Assembly: GCA_013177825.1 (NCBI GenBank) | Contig: JABLXX010000010.1 | Location: forward strand, 62,001-126,000 | Source of the DNA: Syntrophaceae bacterium | GTDB taxonomy: Bacteria > Desulfobacterota > Syntrophia > Syntrophales > PHBD01 | Direction of reading: 5' to 3' | DNA: 64,000 nucleotides | Shown here: piece by piece, positions 16,990 through 26,336 of the stretch | Position numbering within the stretch: the stretch's first letter is position 1 | How the letters are laid out: every line of letters starts with the position of its first letter | Translations under genes and position numbers: made by a program | The notes under the pieces: generated by a model | What the model was told of the DNA's origin: nothing | The model's input: only the letters and a program-made list of their open reading frames with translations | Databases searched by the model: none

Positions 16990-18002
16990 GTCTGCCGAAG
17001 GTAACGGTCCTGATGCCGGTCCACAACGGCCTTCCCTACCTGGAGCGGGCCGTGGACAGCATCCTGCGCCAGACTCACCCAGAGTTCGAGCTTCTCGTCA
17101 TTGACGATGCGTCTACCGACGAAAGCGGCGACATCCTGTCCGCCATGCGGGATCCGAGGATCCGGCTCGTCCGGCATGAAAAGAACATGGATCTGGTCGC
17201 GACGCTCAACGAAGGGCTGGGCCTGGCGCAGGGGGAGTATGTCGCCCGGATGGACCAGGACGACATCAGCCTGCCGGAGCGCCTGGAGAAACAGGCGGCG
17301 TTCCTGGACCGGCACAGGGACGTGGGCATCGTGGCGGCGGGAGCGAGGCTGATCGACGAGCGGGACCGTCCCGGAGCCGTCCTGCCGCTCCTGACAGGGC
17401 ATGATCTCCTCCGCTGGTCTTTCTGTTTCGGCTGCCCGATCGCCCATGCGGGCGTGATGATGCGCCGTTCCCTGATCCTGGAGGTGGGAGCCTATCGCGA
17501 AGAGGCCTTCCGCTGCGAGGACTATGACCTCTGGACCCGTGCGGCTGGAAAAACCAGGCTGGCGATGATCCCGGAAGTGCTCCTGCACCTGCGTCGGCAT
17601 GCCTCGAGCATGACACGCGTCTGGCCGGAGGACAACGTCCGGAATGCCCTGCGCGTTGCGTCGGCCCATATCCGGACAATCCTGGGCGAGGAGCCGCCGC
17701 CGGGGGTGCTCCGGACCCTCTGGCTTCAGGAGGTCAGGAACCCCGCCGAAGCGACGGCGGCAGCGGACTGGGTCGGCCGCCTCTGTGATGCAATGCTGTC
17801 CGATCCTTCCCTGGCTTTCGTGGAAAGAAGGGGAATCCGTCTCGACGCCGCGGCGAGGCTGTTCATGCTTTTCGCAAGGGGGATTTCGCATCCGGCCTTG
17901 TGGCCGGCGCTGGGCCGGTCCCTGAAGATGGACCCGCTGGTGATCGCCCGGCAGGCGTGGTCGGTGACGCAGCGGCATTTCCCCGGGATGGCGATTTCAT
18001 GA
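16986..18002 (+). CDS. Family 2 glycosyltransferase
   Basis: GT2 enzyme of 338 residues. VTVLMPVHNGLPYLERAVDS opens the GT-A fold, VIDDASTDES follows, and RMDQDDISLPERL holds the acidic motif; EDYDLWTR is the conserved acceptor-side segment. The start is GTG at 16986, which overlaps the upstream stop as GTGA and begins two residues before the conserved strand. An upstream ATG at 16914 lies in the epimerase gene and would add a non-conserved leader. It ends with ATGA overlap into the next gene. Confidence 0.9.
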   Translation: MSLPKVTVLMPVHNGLPYLERAVDSILRQTHPEFELLVIDDASTDESGDILSAMRDPRIRLVRHEKNMDLVATLNEGLGLAQGEYVARMDQDDISLPERLEKQAAFLDRHRDVGIVAAGARLIDERDRPGAVLPLLTGHDLLRWSFCFGCPIAHAGVMMRRSLILEVGAYREEAFRCEDYDLWTRAAGKTRLAMIPEVLLHLRRHASSMTRVWPEDNVRNALRVASAHIRTILGEEPPPGVLRTLWLQEVRNPAEATAAADWVGRLCDAMLSDPSLAFVERRGIRLDAAARLFMLFARGISHPALWPALGRSLKMDPLVIARQAWSVTQRHFPGMAIS

Positions 18003-19171
18003 AACGGAAGATCCTGGTCTGGCCGTCCACCTATCCCACGGAGGCGTCCTTCGTCAGCGGCATTTTCACCAAGGAGCAGGCCGAGGTCCTCTCCAGGCGT
18101 TACGACGTGGCGGTTGCCCTGGCGCGGGTCCCCAGCTGGAGGAGGATGCTGAAGGGGCAGGACCGGCCCCGAACGATGGAGGGAACCCACAACGGTCTCC
18201 CCATGTTTCGCCAGGAAGCCATCGCCCCGCCGCGATCGTTTCTCCTGCGCGTGATGTTCTATCGAATGCTGGCGGAAAAGCTCTTCGTCCGGGTGATGGA
18301 CCGCTGGGGTCGGCCGGATCTCATCCATGCCTACATGGTCTATCCCGCCGGATGGACGGCCGTCCGCATTGCAGGCAGGCACGGCATTCCCGTCGTTCTG
18401 ACCGAATACACGGGACCGTTCTCGGTGCACCTGGAAACGCGCCTGCAGCGGCGCCTGGTCCGGGAGACCCTCGATTCCTGCCATCACCTCGTGACCGCCA
18501 GCCCGGGGCTGGCGAGGGAGATCGAATCGTTCCGGCCGGTGAGGAACGTCTCACCCCTCGGGATCATGGTGAAGTCCGCGTTCTTCGTTCCACCTGCGGA
18601 AGCCCGGACTCCCGGCCCGCGCACCCGGTTCCTGACGGTTGCGCTCCTGGATCCGGCCAAGGGGATCCACAACCTCGTGGAGGCGCTTCACTTGCTGGAG
18701 CTGAGGGGCTTGAAGAACTGCGAGCTCTGGATCGGCGGGGACGGCCCGGCCAGGGCCTCGCTGGAGGCGCAGGCGAGGCGCCTGGGGGTGGAAAGCCGCT
18801 GCCGCTTCCTGGGGATGCTCAAACCGGACGAGGTCCGCAGCTGGATGCAGCAGTGCGACGTCTTTGTCCTGCCCAGCCTCGTGGAGACGTTCGGTGTGGT
18901 TATCGGGGAGGCCATGGCCTGTGGGAAGCCGGTGATCGCAACCCGATGCACCGGTCCGGAGTTCATCATTACGAAGGAGAACGGCCTGCTGGTTGAAATA
19001 AACGACAGCGGGGATCTCACCGCAGCCATGGAAAAGGTCCTGACGGGCGGCGTCCGTTTCGATACGGCGGCCATCCGCAGGAGCGTCACGGACCGCTTCG
19101 GCGAGGAGGTTTACCTGGAAAACCTTTCGCGGATTTATGAATCCGTGCTGGCCGAAAAAGGCGGCTGCTGA
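17999..19171 (+). CDS. Family 4 (GT-B) glycosyltransferase
   Basis: The protein begins with KILVWPSTYPTEASFVSGIFTKEQAEVL, a loop common in GT4 enzymes, and the C-terminal half has LWIGGDGPARASLEA and SLVETFGVVIGEAMACGKPVIAT with the E-x7-E motif. ATG 17999 gives an ATGA overlap with the preceding GT2 gene and 390 residues; upstream extension would lie inside that gene. Likely adds a sugar to the repeat unit at the inner face of the cytoplasmic membrane. Confidence 0.9.
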   Translation: MKRKILVWPSTYPTEASFVSGIFTKEQAEVLSRRYDVAVALARVPSWRRMLKGQDRPRTMEGTHNGLPMFRQEAIAPPRSFLLRVMFYRMLAEKLFVRVMDRWGRPDLIHAYMVYPAGWTAVRIAGRHGIPVVLTEYTGPFSVHLETRLQRRLVRETLDSCHHLVTASPGLAREIESFRPVRNVSPLGIMVKSAFFVPPAEARTPGPRTRFLTVALLDPAKGIHNLVEALHLLELRGLKNCELWIGGDGPARASLEAQARRLGVESRCRFLGMLKPDEVRSWMQQCDVFVLPSLVETFGVVIGEAMACGKPVIATRCTGPEFIITKENGLLVEINDSGDLTAAMEKVLTGGVRFDTAAIRRSVTDRFGEEVYLENLSRIYESVLAEKGGC

Positions 19172-19178
19172 GCCGGAT

Positions 19179-20990
19179 ATGTGCGGCATTGCCGGAATCA
19201 TAAACAAGGATCCCGTCCCCACCGGGACGGAGACGCTGCGGGCCATGATGGAGGCCATGGGCCATCGCGGTCCCGATGATGAGGGGATCTATTCGTCCGG
19301 GCAGCTGAGTCTGGGCCACCGGCGCCTGTCCATTATCGACCTGTCCCCCGCCGGACGCCAGCCCATGCGCTTCCGGGACCTGGTGATCATCTACAATGGC
19401 GAAATCTATAACTATTTGGAGCTGCGGCAGGAACTGGAGAGCCTGGGGCGAAGGTTCGAGACCGGGACGGACACCGAGGTGATCCTTCAGGCATTCGATG
19501 CCTGGGGGGATGAGTGCCTGCAGCGTTTTACGGGGATGTGGGCCTTCGCGATTTTCGATGAAGCAAAGCGGGAGATTTTCCTTGCCCGGGACCGCTTCGG
19601 CATCAAGCCCCTCTATTACCGGGACGGCGAAAAGCGTTTCCTTTTCGCCTCGGAAATAAAGGCGATCCTGGCCGGGGGCGTTACCGCCCGTATGAACGAA
19701 CAGCGCCTCATCGAATACCTGGTGGTGGGGATCACCGACCATACGGAGGAGACCTGTTTCGAGGGCATCCACCAGCTCCTGCCCGGATGCTGGATGCGCA
19801 TCGACCTACTGTCCGGACGGATCAGGGGACAGCGGTATTATTATCCGGCGGACCGGGCGGTCACGCCGCCTCCGACCGGCGACGATTTCGCCGCCGCCCT
19901 GAAGCGTTCCGTTCACCTGCACCTTCGCAGCGATGTTCCCGTCGGGACGTGCCTTTCCGGGGGGCTCGACTCTTCCGTCGTGGCAGCCCTGGCGGCAGCC
20001 ATGAACCGGGAGAACGGCAACAGCCGCTTCGACGCGGTCACGGCCCGGTCGGAAAACCCGGAAACGGACGAAACCCCGTATGCCCGGCAGGTCGTAGGAC
20101 ATTGCGGCCTCCGGTGGCATGTTGCCGCTCCCGGTTACGAGGATTTCGCCGGGCACATTGAGGCATGCCTGTGGTTTCAGGAGGAGCCGGTCGGCAGTCC
20201 ATCCGTTTTCATGCAGTACTGGGTCATGAAAAAGGCGAAGGAGGCGGGCCTGAAGGTCATGCTGGACGGCCAGGGAGGCGACGAGACTCTCCTGGGGTAC
20301 GAGCGGTACTACATCGCGTACTTCCTGGAGCTTTTGCGGAAAGGACGCCTGCGGGACCTTCTTCGCGAATATATCCTGGCCGTCCGGAATTCACGCATGA
20401 GCTTCTGGTGGTTTCTCGCGTCCGTCGGCTACTTTTCCTGTTATCCCCTGCGAAGGTCCGTCCTCAAGCGGCGGTCCCGTTTCCTGAAGCGGGAAGCGCT
20501 GGCCCGATCCTATCCCCTGATCCGCAGCCTGTCCCGGGATTTTTTCCGGCTCCGGGATCTGCAGATCACGGAGATCATGGGACAGCAGCTTTCCCATCTG
20601 CTTCGCTACGAGGACCGGAACTCCATGGCCTTTTCCATCGAGGCCAGGGTTCCCTTCATCGAGGCCGACTGCGTCCGCACGGCCCTGGACCTGCCGGCCG
20701 CCGAGAAGATCCGGGAGGGGTACACGAAGTATCCGTTGAGAAAGCTGGCGGAGGAAATCCTGCCCGGGGAAATCGCCTGGCGGCGCAACAAGATCGGATT
20801 CGAGGCGCCTGCCGATTTGTGGCAGAAACGGCATCAGGCAGTCATGCAGGCTGAGATCGATCGCTCATGCGTGCTCAACAGGATTTGCAATCGGATTCCC
20901 GACCTCGGAACTTTGAATACCGAGATGCAATGGCGTCTTTATAACATCGCCATCTGGGAGAGGATGTTCGATGTCTCATCACAGGACTGA
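19179..20990 (+). CDS. asnB: Asparagine synthase (glutamine-hydrolysing)-like amidotransferase
   Basis: A 603-residue AsnB-type enzyme. Cys2 of MCGIAG is the nucleophile of the class II glutaminase domain (about residues 2-200, with HRGPDDEG, HRRLSIIDLS and YNGEIYNY). The synthetase domain carries the SGGLDSS ATP-binding loop near residue 262 and LLGYERYY farther on. ATG 19179 is required to place Cys at position 2. In polysaccharide loci, AsnB homologues such as WbpS are thought to amidate uronic acids; its position between glycosyltransferases and the O-antigen polymerase favours that over asparagine supply, but the sequence cannot decide. Confidence 0.9.
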   Translation: MCGIAGIINKDPVPTGTETLRAMMEAMGHRGPDDEGIYSSGQLSLGHRRLSIIDLSPAGRQPMRFRDLVIIYNGEIYNYLELRQELESLGRRFETGTDTEVILQAFDAWGDECLQRFTGMWAFAIFDEAKREIFLARDRFGIKPLYYRDGEKRFLFASEIKAILAGGVTARMNEQRLIEYLVVGITDHTEETCFEGIHQLLPGCWMRIDLLSGRIRGQRYYYPADRAVTPPPTGDDFAAALKRSVHLHLRSDVPVGTCLSGGLDSSVVAALAAAMNRENGNSRFDAVTARSENPETDETPYARQVVGHCGLRWHVAAPGYEDFAGHIEACLWFQEEPVGSPSVFMQYWVMKKAKEAGLKVMLDGQGGDETLLGYERYYIAYFLELLRKGRLRDLLREYILAVRNSRMSFWWFLASVGYFSCYPLRRSVLKRRSRFLKREALARSYPLIRSLSRDFFRLRDLQITEIMGQQLSHLLRYEDRNSMAFSIEARVPFIEADCVRTALDLPAAEKIREGYTKYPLRKLAEEILPGEIAWRRNKIGFEAPADLWQKRHQAVMQAEIDRSCVLNRICNRIPDLGTLNTEMQWRLYNIAIWERMFDVSSQD

Positions 20991-21059
20991 TCCGCGGCTC
21001 TCTCAATTCGCCCGCAGCCCGTACATTACAGGCACCGAAAAAATGATCGAACGGATGGA

Positions 21060-22331
21060 ATGAGGATGACCGATCCGTTGAAAGGTATGCATGTTTATGC
21101 AGCACAGACGTTTTTTTCTTTTGAATTCGTGTTCCTCTTATTTCTCTTTGCGGGGTGCTACAAGGCCCGTCCCTGGCTGCAGTGGGTTCCCGTCGACTTG
21201 ACGGCATTTTTCTTTGCCGTGAGTGTTGCCGTGGGGGCGTTCATCCTGGCGCGAAAAAAGGTTCGTTTTTCCCGGGACGCTCTCATTGTGGTCGGCATGG
21301 GCGGTCTCCTGTTTCTCTATGCCGCCGTGAGTTTGACCTGGTCTCCAGGTGTGCTCTATGCCGGGAAGAAGGCTCTGTATCTCTGCACCCTTACATGTTG
21401 GCCCCTGGTTGCCGCAGCCTTGATTGTCGCTGACAGTGCTCGGCGGGTCCGATATTTCCTGGGAGGCCTTTCCTTCTTCGCCCTGTGGTTTGGCATGGAA
21501 TCTCTCTTTTCGTTTTTCCAGTCCTCAGACCAGAGGCTTTGGGCGATCGGCGTTGCCATAGACGGCGCCGACTACATTTCAATCGGAAGGATCATCAGTC
21601 TGGGGGCAATCTCCATCTATGGCTACTATATGCTGCTTGCCGACTCGGGTCTCTCCCTATTCCTGTCACTGGCCCTTCTTTGTTGTTTCGTTTTCGTATT
21701 GATGATTCTGGGAGGCCGAGGACCTCTTCTGGGGATGATCGTTTCTTTTTCCCTGATCCCGATTGCAGGATGGAAGAAGGGCTCTCCGTTCCATCTATGG
21801 AACAGAAAGCATGTCTTCCTGATTTTTCTTGCGATTCTGGCTGCCGCTATCCTGGCTGGCTATATGGTGACTCACAGTTCACTCATGCCGACCATCAGAA
21901 GGACGTATTACCTGTTTGCCGGCATAGGGGAGAGTCCGCTGCTTCGGCTGGATTATTATTGGAGAGCGTTAAGACTATGGGCGGAGATGCCGATCCTGGG
22001 ACATGGGCTCGGTAGTTGGCCCTTGTTGGTCGGTCTTGGGGACATCAAAGAGTATCCTCACAACGTCATTTTGGAGCTTCTGGTGGAGCTTGGCCTGGTG
22101 GGTTTTCTTCTGTTTCTGGCCATTTCCTTGAAGGCGCTGTATCAAAACGGGTCTTTGAAGGCGATTCAAAGCGCTCCGATCCGAATGATTTTGTTGATGA
22201 TCTTTGTTGATCTGTTTGTGAACGCCCTTTGCTCGGGCGACCTTTCGGATAACAGGCTTCTGTTTGCTGCTGCGGGCATGCTTGTGATGAGAGACGGCCA
22301 TCACACGGATCCGACCGGCGCTCCAGGATAG
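21060..22331 (+). CDS. O-antigen polymerase/ligase family membrane protein (Wzy/WaaL type)
   Basis: A 423-residue protein with about ten hydrophobic segments. The central LILGGRGPLLGMIVSF segment and the later GHGLGSWPLLVGLGDIKEYPHNVILELLVELGLVG region match the Wzy_C domain, in which an Arg-containing periplasmic loop and a conserved His-Asn pair (PHN) are typical. It should either polymerise O-units or ligate glycan to lipid A-core in the periplasm. Codon usage is less G+C-rich than its upstream neighbours. A second protein of this type lies at 33365; one may be Wzy and the other the ligase, but sequence alone does not tell which. Confidence 0.85.
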   Translation: MRMTDPLKGMHVYAAQTFFSFEFVFLLFLFAGCYKARPWLQWVPVDLTAFFFAVSVAVGAFILARKKVRFSRDALIVVGMGGLLFLYAAVSLTWSPGVLYAGKKALYLCTLTCWPLVAAALIVADSARRVRYFLGGLSFFALWFGMESLFSFFQSSDQRLWAIGVAIDGADYISIGRIISLGAISIYGYYMLLADSGLSLFLSLALLCCFVFVLMILGGRGPLLGMIVSFSLIPIAGWKKGSPFHLWNRKHVFLIFLAILAAAILAGYMVTHSSLMPTIRRTYYLFAGIGESPLLRLDYYWRALRLWAEMPILGHGLGSWPLLVGLGDIKEYPHNVILELLVELGLVGFLLFLAISLKALYQNGSLKAIQSAPIRMILLMIFVDLFVNALCSGDLSDNRLLFAAAGMLVMRDGHHTDPTGAPG

Positions 22332-22371
22332 AACGAGGAGACGGCGTCACACATGAGATGAGAAAAACCAA

Positions 22372-23802
22372 GTGAAGCTGTCCGACTTTGTCCATCATGT
22401 TTTCACGGTTGGTTTGGGAAGTGCTGGTGCTTTTTTCTTTAATATTGCTGTAATCCCGCTTATTACACGCCTCTATGCGCCGGAGGCTTACGCGGGATGG
22501 GCCCTGATGATGAGTACCGCCATTCTCTTCAGCTCCATTGCAACGTTGCGCTTCGAACTTGCCCTGGTTCTTCCCAGGTCCGACAAGGAGGCTTCGAATC
22601 TCTTCGTTATCTGCCTGGCTGTTTCGTTGCTCGTTGCTGCGGCCTCCGGTCTGCTGCTGCCGTTGTTCCAGGACGAGCTGATTGGCAGCGGGTTCCGCCA
22701 GGAACTGAAGCATTGGTTGTTATACATATCCTATCTTGTCGCAGTGGCGGGATTTTACCAGGCATGCCTGCACTGGTGTGTGAGAAAGAAGGAATTTCAA
22801 TGGTACGCGATGATGCAGTTACTCTTGCCTCTGATTGTGTGCCTGGTGCAAATCGTAATGGCCATGACTGGCCGGAAGGACTCCTCGGGCCTGATCATCG
22901 GGACTTTGGCCGGCCAGTCTGTGGTGATTATTCTCATGCTTGCATTGATATCGGGTAAATATGGACGCGCTATCGCCCGCAGTGTCTCATGGGCGGAAAT
23001 CCTGCATTTGTTTTCTCGCTACCGTGTCTATCCGACTCACATGACGCCTTACACCCTGATAGGGACGTTTCGCGAGCGGGTTCCGTATTTTCTGCTTGCC
23101 GGGTATGCCAGCAAGGAAAGCCTCGGATTTTATGGATTGTCTTCACGGGTGATCAATGTTCCCAATAGCCTTCTCAGCAGCGCCATACGGCCTGTCTTTT
23201 TCCAGAGCGGGGCATCCGCGGGCTTGGAAGCTCTGGAAGGGAGATTGAAGACACTTCTATATACAATCTCCATTTGTGCCATTCCCTTCTGGGTTCTCTT
23301 CCTGTTTCACGCCGAGACCCTGTTCGCGTTGTTTTTCGGCGAAGCCTGGCGTGAGGCCGGTCTCTACGCCGCCGTTCTTTCAGCTCCCATCATTCCGAGA
23401 CTGCTCGGCAATTGGATGGATCGTTCATTTGACGTTCTTGGCCGTCAGCGCCTCCTGTTCAAGCTGGATTTTGTCTCATCCGTCATCGTCATCGGGTTGT
23501 TCACGCTGGTGATGGTCGTACTGGAGAACATTCTTCTGGCAATCGTTTTGCAATCGCTGATTTTAACAATTTACCACTTCTATCTTCTCCATGTCATTTT
23601 CAGCGAGGCTGATTTCAAGAAACTGAACCTGATGGGCCTGCTGAAGCTCCTTGCCGGTTTGACAGCTGTTTCGGGAGCACTCAGCTGCATCTGTATGGTG
23701 TTGCTCAATCCGTTTGCTGCGATTGTTGTGAACGGCACGGTCATCATTCTTTGTATGGCCGTTTACGTATCCTGCTCCGGCTTGTTTGCAGAAGGGATGT
23801 AG
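22372..23802 (+). CDS. wzx: Wzx-type polysaccharide flippase
   Basis: A 476-residue polytopic membrane protein with the MOP/Wzx layout of about twelve to fourteen helices. The N-terminus has VGLGSAGAFFFNIAVIPLITRLYAPEAYAG, a typical flippase opening, followed by the LRFELALVLPRSDKEA loop found in this family. The start codon is GTG at 22372. Its role would be to flip lipid-linked O-units to the periplasm for Wzy. Base composition is lower in G+C, as for the gene before it. A second flippase gene occurs at 27516. Confidence 0.87.
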   Translation: MKLSDFVHHVFTVGLGSAGAFFFNIAVIPLITRLYAPEAYAGWALMMSTAILFSSIATLRFELALVLPRSDKEASNLFVICLAVSLLVAAASGLLLPLFQDELIGSGFRQELKHWLLYISYLVAVAGFYQACLHWCVRKKEFQWYAMMQLLLPLIVCLVQIVMAMTGRKDSSGLIIGTLAGQSVVIILMLALISGKYGRAIARSVSWAEILHLFSRYRVYPTHMTPYTLIGTFRERVPYFLLAGYASKESLGFYGLSSRVINVPNSLLSSAIRPVFFQSGASAGLEALEGRLKTLLYTISICAIPFWVLFLFHAETLFALFFGEAWREAGLYAAVLSAPIIPRLLGNWMDRSFDVLGRQRLLFKLDFVSSVIVIGLFTLVMVVLENILLAIVLQSLILTIYHFYLLHVIFSEADFKKLNLMGLLKLLAGLTAVSGALSCICMVLLNPFAAIVVNGTVIILCMAVYVSCSGLFAEGM

Positions 23803-23803
23803 C

Positions 23804-24421
23804 GTGATCGTCATCGTCGACTATGGGGTGGGGAATCTCGGATCGCTTCGGAACATGCTGAAGAAGATAGGCCAGGAGGCGCTGATTTCCCAGGATCCGC
23901 AGGCCGTCGGGAAGGCCGACAAAATCATCCTGCCGGGGGTGGGGTCCTTCGATCACGCGATCAGCAACCTCCGCTCGACGGGGCTGATCCCTGTTCTGAG
24001 CGAATGCGTGCTGAACCGGAAAATTCCCATCCTCGGAGTCTGTCTGGGCATGCAGCTCATGACCGGCGGGAGCGAGGAGGGTGAACTCCCGGGGCTCGGC
24101 TGGGTGGATGCGGAGACCGTGCGTTTCCGGTTCGACGAATCCCTTCGGCATCTGAAAGTGCCGCACATGGGATGGAACACGATCCGGGTGCGGGGGCGCG
24201 GGCTGCTTTTCGAGGAGATGGCGGAGGGAAGCCGGTTCTATTTCGTCCACTCCTACCATGTGAGATGCCGGGCAGAATCGGACGTCCTGGCGACGACGGA
24301 TTACGGAGGCGATTTCGTATCCGCGTTCGCGCGGGAGAACATCGCCGGGGTGCAGTTCCACCCGGAGAAGAGCCACCGGTTCGGCATGCGGCTCCTGCAG
24401 AATTTCGCGGAAAAATGCTGA
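23804..24421 (+). CDS. hisH: HisH-type glutamine amidotransferase subunit of sugar amidation system (WbuY/HisH2-like)
   Basis: Class I glutaminase of 205 residues. The start is GTG at 23804, directly after the flippase, giving MIVIVDYG, the standard HisH N-terminus. The catalytic triad is intact: Cys80 in GVCLGMQL, and His186 with Glu188 in QFHPEKS. It supplies ammonia through the HisF-like partner encoded next, with which it overlaps by 7 bases. Because the pair is followed by a WbpG/PseA-type amidotransferase within an O-antigen locus, the complex probably serves sugar amidation (acetamidino formation, as proposed for hisH2/hisF2/wbpG of Pseudomonas) rather than histidine synthesis. Confidence 0.92.
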   Translation: MIVIVDYGVGNLGSLRNMLKKIGQEALISQDPQAVGKADKIILPGVGSFDHAISNLRSTGLIPVLSECVLNRKIPILGVCLGMQLMTGGSEEGELPGLGWVDAETVRFRFDESLRHLKVPHMGWNTIRVRGRGLLFEEMAEGSRFYFVHSYHVRCRAESDVLATTDYGGDFVSAFARENIAGVQFHPEKSHRFGMRLLQNFAEKC

Positions 24422-25194
24422 TTACGAGAGTGATTCCCTGCCTGTTGCTCAAGGGCCATGGACTGGTCAAGACCGTCCGGTTCAAGGATCCAACGTACGT
24501 TGGAGATCCCATCAACGCCATCAAGATCTTCAACGAGAAAGAGGTGGACGAGCTCGTTTTCCTGGACATAACGGCAACGATTGAGAAAAGGCCTCCGCCC
24601 TACCAGGTTCTTTCGGAGATCGCCAGCGAGTGCTTCATGCCCCTGGCGTACGGAGGGGGAATCCGGAGCCTCCGGGAAATCGAGAAGATATTCAGCCTGG
24701 GGGTCGAAAAGGTTTGCCTGAACGCTGCAGCGGTGGAGGACCCAGACTTGGTCCGGGATGCGGCGAAGGCCTTCGGGAACCAGAGCATCGTTGTGTCCGT
24801 GGATGTGAAGAAGAGCCTGTTCGGAAAGTATGAGATATTCACCCACGGGGGGCGCCGGAACGCGAGGAAAGACATCCTGTCCCATGTCCGCCGGATGGAG
24901 GAGCTGGGGGCCGGGGAGCTTCTGCTCACCTCGATCGATCGGGACGGCACCCGGCAGGGATACGACCTGGACCTGATCGGGCGGGTGGCGGAAGCGGTCG
25001 GGATTCCCGTGATCGCCTGCGGGGGCGCCGGCGGCCTGAATGACATAACGGCGGCTGTGAAGAGCGGGGCCGCCGCGGCTGCGGCGGGAAGCCTGTTCGT
25101 GTTCCACGGCCGCCATCGGGCGGTTCTGATCAGTTATCCGTCCAGGAAAGAACTGGACGCGGCCTTCCCGACCGCTCCGGACAGGGAGAGATGA
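24415..25194 (+). CDS. hisF: HisF-like protein of sugar amidation system (WbuZ/HisF2-like)
   Basis: A (beta-alpha)8-barrel protein of 259 residues with clear HisF similarity: MLITRVIPCLLLKG, AYGGGIRS, LLTSIDRDGT and IPVIACGGAGG. Position 11, which is the catalytic Asp of the histidine enzyme, is Leu here, while Asp130 in SVDVKK is kept. This substitution and the C-terminal LFVFHGRHRAVLISYP are what I recall for the glycosyl-amidation branch (WbuZ). Cyclase activity in histidine synthesis is therefore doubtful, and an ammonia-tunnel role for the next gene product is more likely. ATG 24415 is required for the family N-terminus; longer readings overlap HisH. Confidence 0.9.
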   Translation: MLITRVIPCLLLKGHGLVKTVRFKDPTYVGDPINAIKIFNEKEVDELVFLDITATIEKRPPPYQVLSEIASECFMPLAYGGGIRSLREIEKIFSLGVEKVCLNAAAVEDPDLVRDAAKAFGNQSIVVSVDVKKSLFGKYEIFTHGGRRNARKDILSHVRRMEELGAGELLLTSIDRDGTRQGYDLDLIGRVAEAVGIPVIACGGAGGLNDITAAVKSGAAAAAAGSLFVFHGRHRAVLISYPSRKELDAAFPTAPDRER

Positions 25195-26322
25195 ATGGAA
25201 AGACCTTATCAGATCTGCACGCACTGCATTATGGACACGTCAGACCCGGAAATTTCGTTCGACGGGCAGGGGCGCTGCAACCATTGCCGGAATTACGAGG
25301 TTCGCGTGGCCTCGGAGGTGTTCCCGGGAGAGGAAGGAAAACGCCGGATCGCGGAGATGGCCGAACGGATCCGGGCCCAGGGGCACGGCCGCGACTACGA
25401 CTGCATCATCGGGGTGAGCGGAGGGGTGGACAGCACAATGGTGGCCTACACGGTCCGGAAACTGGGACTGAGACCCCTGGCCGTCCATTTCGACAATGGA
25501 TGGAACAGTGAACTGGCGGTGGACAACATCAAGAAGACACTCGACCGCCTGGGAATCGATCTCCAGACACACGTTGTGGATTGGGAGGAGTTCAGGGACC
25601 TTCAGCTTTCCTTTCTGAAGGCTTCCGTGGCGAACTGTGAGATTCCCACCGATCACGCCATCACGGCCCTCTTGTTCAACACGGCGGCGCAACACGGCAT
25701 CCGGTACATTTTCGGGGGCGGGAACGTCGCCACGGAGGGGATCCTCCCGTTCAGCTGGGGATACTACAACCAGGACCGGAAGCACCTGGAGGCGGTGCAC
25801 CGGCGCTTCGGCACGGTTCCCCTGAAGACCACGCCCAGGCTCAGCCTTTCCAGGTTCATCTACCTCGTCTTCGTCCGCGGGATCCGGCTCATTCCCATCC
25901 TGAACTACGTCGACTACAACAAGGCGGAGGCCATGAAGCTTATCCAGGAGGAGCTCTGCTGGCGCTACTACGGGGGAAAGCACTACGAATCCATCTTCAC
26001 CCGCTTTTTCCAAGGCTACATCCTGCCCGTCAAGTTCGGGTTCGACAAGCGGCGGGCCCATCTGTCCACCCTGGTCTGCTCGGGTGAGATGAGCCGGGAG
26101 GATGCGCTTCGGGAAATGGAAAAGGATCCGTACGGGAACGAGAGCCTCCTCCGGGAGGATCGCGAGTTCGTCATCAAGAAATTCGGCCTGACCGAGGAGA
26201 CCTTCGAGGGGCTGATGCACCTGCCCATCCGGTCCTACCGGGATTATCCGAATCATTCCTTCTTCCTGCACACTCTCAGGGACTTGCGGTCCCGCTTCAA
26301 GAAGGTGGCCACGGCCGCCTGA
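25195..26322 (+). CDS. wbpG: N-acetyl sugar amidotransferase (WbpG/PseA/WbuX-like)
   Basis: An ATP-pyrophosphatase-type enzyme of 375 residues. SGGVDS at 75-80 is the PP-loop. CTHC at 8-11 and CNHC at 28-31 form a likely zinc site at the N-terminus, as in this family. Further conserved segments are FGGGNVATEGILPFSWGYYNQD and NYVDYNKAEAM. It should convert an N-acetyl group to an acetamidino group using ammonia from the HisH/HisF pair encoded just upstream; the start is immediately after the hisF stop. Residues made this way in other species include 2-acetamidino-fucose and acetamidino-uronic acids; which applies here is not known. Confidence 0.92.
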   Translation: MERPYQICTHCIMDTSDPEISFDGQGRCNHCRNYEVRVASEVFPGEEGKRRIAEMAERIRAQGHGRDYDCIIGVSGGVDSTMVAYTVRKLGLRPLAVHFDNGWNSELAVDNIKKTLDRLGIDLQTHVVDWEEFRDLQLSFLKASVANCEIPTDHAITALLFNTAAQHGIRYIFGGGNVATEGILPFSWGYYNQDRKHLEAVHRRFGTVPLKTTPRLSLSRFIYLVFVRGIRLIPILNYVDYNKAEAMKLIQEELCWRYYGGKHYESIFTRFFQGYILPVKFGFDKRRAHLSTLVCSGEMSREDALREMEKDPYGNESLLREDREFVIKKFGLTEETFEGLMHLPIRSYRDYPNHSFFLHTLRDLRSRFKKVATAA

Positions 26323-26336
26323 GGCTCCTCATCACC

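Noticed and set aside
24415-25194. HisF/HisH as part of a histidine operon
   Set aside because: No other his gene is nearby, Asp11 of HisF is replaced by Leu, and a WbpG-type gene follows directly.
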